41,215 bases of DNA from an uncultured Collinsella sp. (GTDB lineage Bacteria > Actinomycetota > Coriobacteriia > Coriobacteriales > Coriobacteriaceae), in contig CAADSS010000084.1 of NCBI GenBank assembly GCA_900751695.1, positions 1 to 41,215 on the forward strand, in the 5' to 3' direction. Positions within the stretch are counted from its first letter, which is position 1. Each line of letters begins with the position of its first letter. Below the pieces are notes generated by a model. It saw only the letters and a list, made by a program, of their open reading frames with translations, was not told where the DNA came from and searched no databases. Of this stretch, positions 1 to 11,263 are shown in pieces. A program made the translations under genes and the position numbers.

Positions 1-201
1 GCGGGCGCCGTGAGCTGGTATGGCGGATGGTCGTCAATCTGCATCTTCTTTGACGTGTGCGAGCCCTTTGGCACCTGCAACATGTTCGCCCGCATCTGCG
101 AAGCCGACCGCGAGCGCTTTGCCGCCGCCTGCCGCAATGTCTGGGACAACCAGGGCATGTGCATCAAAAACGAAATCGTCGAGATCGAAGCGGAGGCCTA
201 A
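1..201 (+). CDS. C-terminal part of a cyclophilin-like fold protein (5' end outside window)
   Basis: The frame is open from base 1 to a TAA at 199-201, so the start lies upstream; a GTG at 10 is only an internal codon. The visible 66 residues contain a pattern (GxVxWY..., ICIFF, then a Gly/Cys-Asn-x-x-ARI stretch and a short acidic end ending in VEIEAEA) that resembles the last strands of the bacterial Cyclophil_like family (small single-domain beta-barrel proteins of about 115-130 residues with no proven prolyl isomerase activity). This family call is by eye and uncertain. The stop is only 2 bases before the next start, so the two genes are probably in one operon and translated together. Confidence 0.5.
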   Translation, partial: AGAVSWYGGWSSICIFFDVCEPFGTCNMFARICEADRERFAAACRNVWDNQGMCIKNEIVEIEAEA

Positions 202-203
202 AG

Positions 204-728
204 ATGATGGATATCAACACCCTGCTCGCACTCGACCTTGCCGAGTACACCACTGCACTTGAGGCCCTCGCCGACCAAATGATGCTCGAGGAACCGCGCG
301 ATATCGACTACATGCGCCGCCGCAAGCTTGACACAGGCCGCGAATTCGCCGTCTGGAACTTCACCGTCGGCTACTGCATGAACGCGGCCGACGCCCTCTC
401 CCTCCTGCGAGCCCAGGCCAACGAAAACGCCAACGACGGCACCGCCGACCTCGCAACGATCAACAACAGCGCCGCGCGCCTGTGCGACTGGTTCTCGGGC
501 GCCTTCGACGTCACCGGCAAAATGGATGACACCACGGTAATCCTCGCCCACAGCCGCGACCTCTACGCCCAGGTAGAGACTCACGAACAGTTTGCAGCCC
601 TCACCCGCGCCACCGAGCGCTATCTGGTCCAGCTCCAATTTTGGGTCGACCGCCAGATTCCCTGGCCGGCCATTAGCGACCTCGTCCACGGCTACCGCCT
701 ACGCACGGAGTCCGGCGAGACAAGGTAA
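204..728 (+). CDS. Hypothetical protein, 174 aa
   Basis: Start chosen at the first of two adjacent ATGs (204, 207), because CGGAGG at 191-196 lies about 7 bases upstream and the previous stop is at 201. The protein is soluble-looking, rich in Ala, Asp, Leu and Arg, largely helical in character, without signal peptide or membrane segment. Aromatic patches occur (AVWNF near residue 50, VQLQFWVDRQIPWP near 150). I do not recognise a family. Tight spacing to the upstream cyclophilin-like gene suggests a shared transcript that ends at the hairpin at 784-817. Confidence 0.75.
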   Translation: MMDINTLLALDLAEYTTALEALADQMMLEEPRDIDYMRRRKLDTGREFAVWNFTVGYCMNAADALSLLRAQANENANDGTADLATINNSAARLCDWFSGAFDVTGKMDDTTVILAHSRDLYAQVETHEQFAALTRATERYLVQLQFWVDRQIPWPAISDLVHGYRLRTESGETR

Positions 729-783
729 CCAAGCAAGCAGCACCGACAACACCCCACCATCGGGATCCAAAGTAAGAATCAGA

Positions 784-817
784 GGGCTGGAGACGCACCC
801 AACAGCGTCCCCAGCCC
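784..817 (+). terminator. Hairpin terminator after the 204-728 gene
   Basis: GGGCTGGAGACGC (784-796) and GCGTCCCCAGCCC (805-817) pair at 12 of 13 positions around an 8-nt loop. Only a weak T-rich tail (CTTCG) follows, so termination strength is uncertain. It lies 56 bases after the stop of the preceding gene, and base composition becomes AT-rich just after it. Confidence 0.55.
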
Positions 818-871
818 CTTCGCAAAGTAGAGCACTGTTTCAGTGGCTTTGAGGCCTATTCGAACCTTTGC

Positions 872-957
872 TATCTCCCAATTTTTGTATATTTACGACA
901 ATATTATCTGCCAATTTTTGTATGATTTTAGGCGATTCTATCTGACAATTTTTGTCA
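872..957 (+). repeat. Three ~33-bp tandem repeats in front of the DUF4143 ATPase
   Basis: CAATTTTTGT occurs at 879-888, 912-921 and 946-955, each preceded by TATCT plus one to three bases, giving periods of 33 and 34 bp, about three helical turns. The third copy is part of the palindrome TGACAATTTTTGTCA (943-957), which lies 12 bases before the ATG at 970. The position suggests an operator covering the promoter and leader of the ATPase gene. Confidence 0.75.
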
Positions 958-969
958 TTTGGGGGTTTA

Positions 970-2331
970 ATGCTACGCCGTAAGGTCACTGATAGGCTTT
1001 TGAGCTGGAAGAATAACTCCAATAAGGCATTACTCGTTACTGGTGCGCGTCAGATTGGCAAGAGCTATGCGATTCGCGCGTTTGGAAAAAGCAACTACGC
1101 TTCGTATTTTGAGGTCAATTTACTACTCGATGTCGAAGCAAGGAATGCACTTGTTGGCGCAAAGAACTCCGTTGACTTTATCAACCGCGTAGCCCTTCTT
1201 GCGGATGCGCCGCTTGTTGAGGGCGATACGCTTGTCTTTGTCGATGAGATTCAGGAGTATCCGCAGATCGTTACACTCATGAAGGCGTTGGTCGAGGATG
1301 GGCGCTTTAGCTATGTCTTCTCGGGGTCTATGCTTGGGACTGAGTTTAAGGGGATCTCTTCTTTTCCGGTGGGGTATGTCGAGCACATTGTTATGCGCCC
1401 AATGGATTTTGAAGAGTTCTGCTGGGCAAACAGCGTCAGTGAGAATGTACTTGCAGGCATTCGCAGCTGCCTTGTCGAAAAGCATCCTGTCGAAAACTAT
1501 ATTCATGAGGCGATGCTCAAGAACTATAGAGCCTATATCGTTTGTGGCGGCATGCCGGAAGTCGTTCAGAACTATATTGATTCGGGTTATTCGCTCGTGA
1601 GAACACGTGAGCTTCAAACTCAGTTGGTCGATCAGTACAAAAGCGATATCTCAAAATATGCATCGACTCGAGCGTTTAACGTTCGGTCGATTTTTGAACA
1701 AATTCCCGTTCAGCTTGAGGCGGAGTCTCATCGCTTTGTTGTTTCGTCTCTGGGTGAGGGAGCTCGCCTTAAAAAATATGAGCAGGATTTCCTGTGGCTT
1801 GTTAACGCAGGTGTTGGATTGATGGTCGCCAGGGTGACGGAGCCACGGAGTCCTCTCAAGAGGACGGAGAAAACGACAGCCTTCAAACTATACGAGTCTG
1901 ATACAGGCATGCTCGCATCGCGATACCCCGGCAGCACCGCACGCGCTGTCTATCTTGATATGAAAACTCCCAACCTTGGTGGTCTCTATGAGAACGTGGT
2001 CGCGCAGGAACTCGTTGCCCTCGGGGCGGATGCATGGTACTACCAAACGCGTGGGGTCGGTGAAGTTGACTTTGTGATCGAAGGCGTCCACGGTCATGTT
2101 GTCCCAATCGAGGTCAAATCGGGCAAGAAAGTTCGAGCGCACGCGGCCCTCGATCGTCTGATGAGTGTGGGCGAGTACAAAATTCCCGAAGCCGTTGTAC
2201 TAAGCCACGAGAATCTCAGCAAAGAGGGCAAGGTTCTGTACGTTCCAATCTACATGACGTTTTGTCTCGATGAGTTTATGGAAAAGGATGACCCCAATAA
2301 CGATTTCTCGTTCGCACCCATATCTCTCTAG
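970..2331 (+). CDS. AAA ATPase with C-terminal DUF4143
   Basis: Protein of 453 aa. The start is the ATG at 970, behind a GGGGG run (961-965); an in-frame TTG at 952 would lie inside the palindrome and is less likely. The N-terminal AAA_14 domain has the Walker A sequence GARQIGKS (about residues 25-32) and Walker B LVFVDEIQ (about 85-92). The C-terminal DUF4143 region shows the usual LGGLYENVVAQEL and EVDFVIE...PIEVKSG motifs, the latter resembling a PD-(D/E)xK nuclease core. Members are common, scattered single genes in anaerobes; suggested roles in mobile DNA or defence are unproven. Its composition is more AT-rich than its neighbours, consistent with later acquisition. Confidence 0.92.
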   Translation: MLRRKVTDRLLSWKNNSNKALLVTGARQIGKSYAIRAFGKSNYASYFEVNLLLDVEARNALVGAKNSVDFINRVALLADAPLVEGDTLVFVDEIQEYPQIVTLMKALVEDGRFSYVFSGSMLGTEFKGISSFPVGYVEHIVMRPMDFEEFCWANSVSENVLAGIRSCLVEKHPVENYIHEAMLKNYRAYIVCGGMPEVVQNYIDSGYSLVRTRELQTQLVDQYKSDISKYASTRAFNVRSIFEQIPVQLEAESHRFVVSSLGEGARLKKYEQDFLWLVNAGVGLMVARVTEPRSPLKRTEKTTAFKLYESDTGMLASRYPGSTARAVYLDMKTPNLGGLYENVVAQELVALGADAWYYQTRGVGEVDFVIEGVHGHVVPIEVKSGKKVRAHAALDRLMSVGEYKIPEAVVLSHENLSKEGKVLYVPIYMTFCLDEFMEKDDPNNDFSFAPISL

Positions 2332-2567
2332 CCATTTGAATCCGCAATCCAGCCCCGTCCACACATCAATGCATTTCCCAAGGTGCTGCGCGTTTCGCGC
2401 CAAAGGCGCGAAAAAGCAAAGGGATAAGGCGTTGCAACAGCCACGCCCCCCCATCCATCCCCAAAGTAACGCGCCTTTCGCGGTAAAGCCGCGAAACAGC
2501 GAAGGGGACGGAATACCCGACCAACTACGTCCTTCATCCGCCCACACAATCCGAGGACGTAGTCGCA

Positions 2568-2692
2568 GCAGGATCTGAGGGCTGACCTTCGCGGACACTC
2601 CGCAGGACGAAAGAACCCCCGCCGCACGTAGTGCGCAGCGGGGGTTCTTTCATGTCCGAGGACGTCCGCGAAGGTCAGCCCTCAGATCCTGC
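2568..2692. repeat. Perfect 29-bp inverted repeat framing the terminator
   Basis: The left arm 2568-2596 begins GCAGGATCTGAGGGCTGACC; the right arm 2664-2692 is its exact reverse complement. The arms are separated by 67 bp holding the terminator hairpin. The right arm ends 10 bases before the nifJ stop codon. Confidence 0.9.
2609..2651. terminator. Bidirectional terminator between the DUF4143 ATPase and nifJ
   Basis: A perfect 14-bp stem, GAAAGAACCCCCGC (2609-2622) with GCGGGGGTTCTTTC (2638-2651), is continued inward by CGCAC-GTA-GTGCG (2623-2635). The A/T-rich outer ends give both strands a short U-rich tail. It serves two genes that end facing each other (2331 on + and 2703 on -). Confidence 0.85.
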
Positions 2693-2702
2693 GGTGAGAG
2701 AC

Positions 2703-6242
<3,540 letters not shown>

Positions 6243-6721
6243 ATACCCCTCTCCTCTCATATAGGTATACAGGCCCCGGCGATCGCCGGGATATTGGCGT
6301 GATGGGATTTTCGCTGTTGCTTCCAATCATCTGGCAGGCGAACTCAGCAGCAGGTACATGGCGTGGAGAGAAGGCATGCCGAGGCGAGGAGGGCTGCACG
6401 CGCTCCACAGGCCCAGCTACCCGTCTTGCACATGACCGAGCGCCGCAAAGGCCGCATGCCGGATGCTCCCGGGCACGCCCCGGCGATGGGAAGCGCCCGC
6501 AACGGAAATCCGCATGCGGGTTTATTGTACCCCGCCGTCAAGTGTAATTTCGGCAAATATAGGTGGCCGGTAAAGGTTTACCTCGGGTGACTATTGTGCG
6601 CCCGGCACCGACGGGCACAGTCCCCTGGAACCCCACAGCAGTTGCGGTGAAATAGGGACTGTTTTTGCTGTTAACGGCCTTAATCAGTCCCTATTTCACC
6701 GCAACTCATTGAGGGGATGAG
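6243..6721. other. nifJ upstream region with a palindrome and a 21-bp inverted repeat
   Basis: No gene is supported. The stretch holds the nifJ leader with CCCGGCGATCGCCGGG, a perfect 16-bp palindrome at 6275-6290, 33 bases before the nifJ start. CCGCATGCGG sits near 6510. A perfect 21-bp inverted repeat occupies 6640-6706, just after the end of the FHA gene. A TACAAT on the minus strand near 6530 may be a -10 box, without a convincing -35. Confidence 0.6.
6640..6706. repeat. 21-bp perfect inverted repeat, 25-nt loop
   Basis: The left arm 6640-6660 starts AGTTGCGGTGAAATAGGG and the right arm 6686-6706 is its exact reverse complement. The loop contains TTTTTG and a GTTAAC palindrome. It lies 16 bases past the stop codon of the FHA gene and may end that transcript, but the arms are longer than a terminator needs, so a small repeated element is equally likely. 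Confidence 0.85.
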
Positions 6722-7660
6722 TTAGAGGGCGCCGAGGAGGATGGCGTAGGTGGTGGATTCGCCGAGTTTGAGCTCGTCGCCGGGGTTGAGCTGAGCGGAG
6801 CGGCCAGGCTCTACTTGAATACACACGCTCGTGGCCCCGTTTACCACCACGGTGCCGTTCGTGGACGACAGGTCCTCGACAAACCATGTGCCAGAATCGT
6901 CGCACCAGATATGGGCATGGCGGGCCGAGACGTCGTCGCCGACGTCGGTGATGTCGCCCTCCCCCGTTGCCAGCGCGCCGATCTCGACGCCTTCCTCACT
7001 CGGCTGAATCCAGCGCGGGGCGCTCACCACGTAGCCGTTTTGCACGCGCAGCAGTCCCAGCGGATGCGCCGGCGCGACCTCGTGCTCGCCCACGACCGAA
7101 GATGTGCTCAGCGAGCGCGGCGTCGACGTGGCGCCACCACAGGTCGCATGAGCGTAGTCGATGGCATAGGTCACCGACGAACGTACATCTGCCGAGCAAC
7201 CCACGGCGACAAACAGCACCAGGATGGCCTCGGCGCGCTCGGCGGGCATGAGTTCAGCCGCCTGCGACAGGCGCTCGAGCGCATTGCGATAGAGATTCGT
7301 GTCCTGGTGGCATTCCTCGAGTGCCCGCACCATGGGCTCGCCAGCGGGGCCGCACACCATATTGGTCACGGCCGCGGCGTCCATGGGATTGCGACGGCGC
7401 AGGGCCAGCTGCGACATAATGCGCGCGGCCGAGGTGCCGTAATCGGCAAAATAACGTTCCTGTAGCGTGCCGACCGGCGCGCGCACGATAAAGCGCGAAA
7501 CCCAGGAGCGATCGGCGGCACGACTCTGCGGACTACGGCCGTCGGCGAGCGGGCGGCTCGAGAGCACCAGGCCGCACAGTTCGATATGGCTCAGGTGCGC
7601 TGCGCGCTTAAAGATGTCAAACATTGCCCCGCACGGGGTGAGCTCAGCTTGAGAAGCCAT
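6722..7660 (-). CDS. FHA domain-containing protein, 312 aa
   Basis: The last ~95 residues form a forkhead-associated phosphothreonine-binding domain: EIGALATGEGDI, then VSARHAHIW (the conserved Ser-x-x-His core) and VEDLSSTNGTVVVNG. The N-terminal ~210 residues are soluble, mostly helical, with cysteines and no recognised domain. Start is the ATG at 7660, 3 bases after the stop of the kinase gene, so expression is coupled; a second ATG lies 12 codons in. It is the last gene of a three-gene operon with a protein kinase, and its FHA domain is the natural reader of threonines phosphorylated by that kinase or by PknB. That partnership is inferred from context. Confidence 0.88.
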   Translation of the reverse strand: MASQAELTPCGAMFDIFKRAAHLSHIELCGLVLSSRPLADGRSPQSRAADRSWVSRFIVRAPVGTLQERYFADYGTSAARIMSQLALRRRNPMDAAAVTNMVCGPAGEPMVRALEECHQDTNLYRNALERLSQAAELMPAERAEAILVLFVAVGCSADVRSSVTYAIDYAHATCGGATSTPRSLSTSSVVGEHEVAPAHPLGLLRVQNGYVVSAPRWIQPSEEGVEIGALATGEGDITDVGDDVSARHAHIWCDDSGTWFVEDLSSTNGTVVVNGATSVCIQVEPGRSAQLNPGDELKLGESTTYAILLGAL

Positions 7661-7663
7661 GGC

Positions 7664-9505
7664 TTAGCCCTCCTTGGTCGCAGAGATCGTGTCGGATACT
7701 TCGGCCGGCCCGCCAAAGGCGCGGGCAGCCGCGGCTCCGCCGGCAAGCGGCGTCGCCATGGAAATTTTCGCACGTCGTGCTGACACGACGGGAAGCTCAA
7801 AGGCAAACCCCATCGCCAGCAAAAACCACGTGAGCGCATAGGTTGCAATTATGGCGGCCACCAGGCCACCCGCCACGGCATGCTGGAAAAACACGGCACA
7901 TGCGAGTGCGGCCAGAGCCGGAACCTCGCAGGCGGAAAGGGCCAACACGCCCTGCAGGAATCCCGCACGGCGGTCGCGCGCCAAGGCCCCGGCAGCGATG
8001 CCCACCATGCCCGGCAGCGCCAACGCCAGCGCGGCGATAATGGCCGGCAGCTTCCCGGACCACATAAGCGGTCTCACGACGAGCGTCACATGGGCACCCG
8101 ACGCCAACAGTGCCGCTGACACCACGACCACGGTCCAAAGCACGCCGCATACCGCCGTCGCACCAACCATCGCCGCACGCCGGACTGTGTGCCCCGATAC
8201 CTCCATCGGGCACGGCATGAGCGGCTCGGCGCGAAGCGAGCGGGCGACATTTTGCGCATAGTGGTCGCAAAATGCCGAGAGCGCCGCCTCCACCGCAGCC
8301 GGCTCGGGACGATCTTCCTGATGGCAGGACAGGCAGGTCATCACCACATCGAACAGCTGAGCGTCGACAAACGCCAGCGCATCGCGCAAATCCTCGGAAT
8401 TTGGATCGAGCCCCAACTGCTGAGCCTGTTCGGCCGCGGCAAGTGCCACATCGGGCTCGCGTCGCAGCAGTTGCGTCAAGTCGCAGCCGGGCGCGTGGGC
8501 GCCGACGGGATAATCGGGCAGCGTATCCATCTTGAGGCGATAAGGGCTGGCGATATCGCGTGTCTTTTTGCGCGAGCCCGAAGTACCCGACGCACCCGGC
8601 GCTACTTCGTACGGCGCGACACCGGCGATGAGCTCGTAGACCGTACTCGCCGCTGCGTAGACATCGATCGCCGGCGACATGCGAAGCATGCGCAGGTCGG
8701 GGATATCGTCGGTGAGCATCTCGGGCGGGGCGTAGGCCACCGTCGCGCGGCGCAACGTGGCATAGCGCTCGGTAAAGGACTCCTTGCCGCCGGTGCCGGC
8801 CACCGCAGAGGCGGGCTCGAGCGCCAGCGACGAGCCAAAGTCAATCAAGCACAGGTCGAAGGTGCCTTCGGCAAGCTGTCGGTCGAGCGGCAGACGCGCC
8901 GTACGCACCATAATATTAGCGGGCGAGATATCGCGATGGACGAACCCCTCGCCTACCAAGCTCATGCGGCAGAGCAGATCGAACAGGTCGCGACCCAGGC
9001 GCGCCGCCACGAGCGGCGACAGACGCCCGGCATCGTCCACGGCAAGGCGCGAGCGCAGGCGAGCGAGCGTCTCGCCCTCGACCCACTCCATGACAATCGC
9101 GGGCACGCCGTCGACCTCGCCCCACCCGTATAAGCGGGGAAAGCCCTTAAGGCCCGAAAGGGCACGATGGCATTCATATTCCTCGCGAAACGCCGCCTTG
9201 AACTTGGTGACCAGCGCCTCGTGGGCGACATCGTCATCAAATTCGTCGCGCGCTGGCAAGATGAGCTGCTTGAGCGCCACGGCCTCGCCCTGCGCGTTGA
9301 CGGCACGCGTCACACGGCCGATACCGCCGCGGCGCATGGTGGCGTCATCGGCAAACAGCATCGTAAAACGGCGCAGGTAGGCGGGAAGCTCGTCCGGGCC
9401 CAGCGCAATGGCGGGCTCAAACCCTCCAACGCGCGCCAGGCGCAGGCCCACCATAGGGTCGCGGTTGAGCGATTGCGTTGCAGCGGATACGATACCGGTC
9501 GTCAT
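7664..9505 (-). CDS. Serine/threonine protein kinase with C-terminal membrane domain, 613 aa
   Basis: Hanks-type kinase fold: glycine loop GGIGRV (60-65), ATP-anchoring lysine in VALK (K79), catalytic loop HRDISPANIMV (190-200), metal-binding DFG (222-224), APPE near 258. About residues 440-600 carry four to five hydrophobic segments, so the kinase is anchored by a C-terminal polytopic region; there is no PASTA or other sensor domain. The activation segment holds many Ser/Thr. The ATG at 9505 overlaps the TGA of the upstream gene by four bases (ATGA), with little ribosome-binding sequence of its own, so it is probably translated by coupling. Its substrate is unknown; the FHA protein downstream and the anchored protein upstream are obvious candidates. 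Confidence 0.93.
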   Translation of the reverse strand: MTTGIVSAATQSLNRDPMVGLRLARVGGFEPAIALGPDELPAYLRRFTMLFADDATMRRGGIGRVTRAVNAQGEAVALKQLILPARDEFDDDVAHEALVTKFKAAFREEYECHRALSGLKGFPRLYGWGEVDGVPAIVMEWVEGETLARLRSRLAVDDAGRLSPLVAARLGRDLFDLLCRMSLVGEGFVHRDISPANIMVRTARLPLDRQLAEGTFDLCLIDFGSSLALEPASAVAGTGGKESFTERYATLRRATVAYAPPEMLTDDIPDLRMLRMSPAIDVYAAASTVYELIAGVAPYEVAPGASGTSGSRKKTRDIASPYRLKMDTLPDYPVGAHAPGCDLTQLLRREPDVALAAAEQAQQLGLDPNSEDLRDALAFVDAQLFDVVMTCLSCHQEDRPEPAAVEAALSAFCDHYAQNVARSLRAEPLMPCPMEVSGHTVRRAAMVGATAVCGVLWTVVVVSAALLASGAHVTLVVRPLMWSGKLPAIIAALALALPGMVGIAAGALARDRRAGFLQGVLALSACEVPALAALACAVFFQHAVAGGLVAAIIATYALTWFLLAMGFAFELPVVSARRAKISMATPLAGGAAAARAFGGPAEVSDTISATKEG

Positions 9506-10410
9506 AAGGCGATCGCCGCCACATTGGTGTTGAAGTTGTTGAGCGCGACGTCGTCATCGCCGTAATGTCCCACCCATTGACACAGGTTGGTATAGCAGCC
9601 CCACAGATTGGCATACTGCCGATACCACTTAGATTTGGTCGAGAACCTTTGCCGACCGAACTCGGCACGGATAACAAACATATCGTTGGCCAGGGTGTCG
9701 CACGGTCCGGTATCGCCCGTAGCGTTATAGGTCGAAACCACGCTGTTGGCGCTGGCGACATAGCCATCGAGCATGTTGTATTTGGTCACGAGCCAACTGT
9801 GAATACTCTCCTCCTCGGCAGCCGAGAGGCCACCCGAGCCCGCGTCCCCGCCGGTACCGCCGTCCGTCGAGCCACCACTCGAAGATCCACCGCCAGAGGC
9901 GGAGCCCGAACCGGAACCGCCGTCCGAGCCCGCCGAACCGCTGCCAGAACCGGACCCGTCCGAGCCGCCGGGCTTGCCCGTCTGCTGCGTATCCTGCTCC
10001 TTCTGCTGCTCCACCTTGTTAACGACAGAAGCCACGCTGTTATTGGAAAGCTTCGTAATGACCTTGGTGTTGGTGAGCACGATGGTCTTGCCGTTTGCCA
10101 GTGTGATCTCGTTGGACGCCTGCTCGCCCTCGTCCGCGGGATCGACGCCAAACACGGTGCGCCCGACCACGCTCGCCCACGCATATCCAGTTGTCGTTCC
10201 CAAGTCGCTTTTGGCCTTGCGCCCAATATGCAGCTCGCGCGCAGCATGCGCCTGCACCATGGACGGCACCGTCATGCCATAAGCCGAAACACCGGCTATG
10301 ACCAGCACGAGCGAGCAAGACAGCAGCACATACGCCCGAGGCGCCAGGCCCAGCCGGCGTCGCATGCGCACCGCGGCGCCATGCTTTGTCTGAGTGCCCC
10401 CGGGCCGCAT
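9502..10410 (-). CDS. Membrane-anchored protein with Gly/Ser-rich linker, 302 aa
   Basis: The start is the ATG at 10410, because GGAGGAG lies 5 bases upstream; further in-frame starts to 10599 lack such a site. A basic cytoplasmic N-terminus (RMRRRLGLAPR) precedes one membrane helix at about residues 25-46. Then follow ~95 outer residues, a ~55-residue Gly/Ser/Asp-rich linker (about 145-200) and a C-terminal domain of ~100 residues rich in Tyr, Trp and Asn with three cysteines. I recognise no family. The topology (inside-out, flexible stalk, small outer domain) fits a cell-envelope sensor or a displayed binding domain. It is the first gene of the operon with the kinase and the FHA protein. 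Confidence 0.82.
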   Translation of the reverse strand: MRPGGTQTKHGAAVRMRRRLGLAPRAYVLLSCSLVLVIAGVSAYGMTVPSMVQAHAARELHIGRKAKSDLGTTTGYAWASVVGRTVFGVDPADEGEQASNEITLANGKTIVLTNTKVITKLSNNSVASVVNKVEQQKEQDTQQTGKPGGSDGSGSGSGSAGSDGGSGSGSASGGGSSSGGSTDGGTGGDAGSGGLSAAEEESIHSWLVTKYNMLDGYVASANSVVSTYNATGDTGPCDTLANDMFVIRAEFGRQRFSTKSKWYRQYANLWGCYTNLCQWVGHYGDDDVALNNFNTNVAAIAL

Positions 10411-10432
10411 GCGTTCTCCTCCAACAAAAACA

Positions 10433-10450
10433 CGCCGCTTAAAAGCGGCG
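10433..10450 (-). terminator. Hairpin directly before the ribosome-binding site of the 9502-10410 gene
   Basis: CGCCGCTT (10433-10440) pairs perfectly with AAGCGGCG (10443-10450). Read on the minus strand the stem is followed by TGTTTTTG and then by GGAGGAG and the start codon. It can end transcripts arriving from recR, or act as an attenuator in the leader of the kinase operon. Confidence 0.7.
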
Positions 10451-10653
10451 CATTCTTTCATATTCACATTTGAGTGTATCAGCGAACCCAAAAGGTTGCG
10501 CAACGAATGAGCAAATACGAGGTGCAGACGGACCCATCCACGCGATAAGCGGATGAAAAGCAGGTTTGTTGCACAACAAATGAATGAACGCGTGCCCAAT
10601 TATGAGCGCCCCGTGCGGCAGACCGACGGGACATGCCGCGGAGCTGACGCCGC

Positions 10654-11250
10654 CTAGATCGCGCGGCGGGCCTCGATAGCGCGGCCAAGCGTAAGCTCGT
10701 CGGCATACTCCAAGTCGCCGCCCACGGGAAGGCCGCTCGCGAGACGCGACACCTCAACGCCCAATGGCTTGATGGTGCGAGCAAGGTAGCTCGCCGTGGT
10801 CTCGCCCTCGATGTTGGGGTTGGTGGCGATAATGACCTCGTGGATGTCCTCGTGGCCCAGGCGCGCCAGCAGCTCGCGGATATGCAGCTGCTCGGGACCG
10901 ATCTTGTCCATGGGGCTGATCACGCCGCCCAGCACATGGTACAGGCCATGGTAGCTGCCCGTGCGCTCAATCGCCTGGACATCGCGCGGCTCACCCACCA
11001 CGCAGATGCGGGTGGTGTCGCGCATCGAGTCTTGGCAGATGGAGCACTCGTCGGCCGTGGCGTAGTTAAAGCAACGGCTGCAAAAGTGGACCTCCTGCTT
11101 GACCTCCAGGATGGCCTCTGCCAGGCGGCGGGCCTCCTCGGCATCGGCCTCAAGCAGGTAATAGGCGATGCGCTGAGCCGACTTGGGACCAATGCCCGGC
11201 AGACGGCCCAGTTCATCGAGCAGTTTTTGCAGACTGTGATTCGCACTCAT
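10654..11250 (-). CDS. recR: Recombination protein RecR
   Basis: 198 aa, the normal RecR length. It has the helix-hairpin-helix region LPGIGPKSAQRIAYYLL (about 17-33), a four-cysteine zinc motif CSRC...CSIC (about 57-72), a Toprim domain (ICVVGEPRDV onward) and the C-terminal Walker-like segment ending SGLPVGGDLEYADELTLGRAI. RecR works with RecO and RecF to load RecA on single-stranded gaps. It follows ybaB by 13 bases in the familiar dnaX-ybaB-recR gene neighbourhood, here interrupted by one small gene on the other strand. Confidence 0.97.
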   Translation of the reverse strand: MSANHSLQKLLDELGRLPGIGPKSAQRIAYYLLEADAEEARRLAEAILEVKQEVHFCSRCFNYATADECSICQDSMRDTTRICVVGEPRDVQAIERTGSYHGLYHVLGGVISPMDKIGPEQLHIRELLARLGHEDIHEVIIATNPNIEGETTASYLARTIKPLGVEVSRLASGLPVGGDLEYADELTLGRAIEARRAI

Positions 11251-11263
11251 ATATATGCGTGTC

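Larger units (their letters stand above)
2332..2702. other. Intergenic region between converging genes: two hairpins and a terminator in a long inverted repeat
   Basis: No gene is supported here. Two similar hairpins occur: TTTCGCGCC-AAA-GGCGCGAAA (2393-2413) and TTTCGCGG-TAAAG-CCGCGAAA (2476-2496). The right part (2568-2692) is an extended palindrome with a terminator at its centre, listed separately. Confidence 0.7.

Noticed and set aside
8189..9133. 314-aa plus-strand frame opposite the kinase gene
   Set aside because: Kinase motifs on the minus strand are complete; the plus frame is Arg-rich with no domain.
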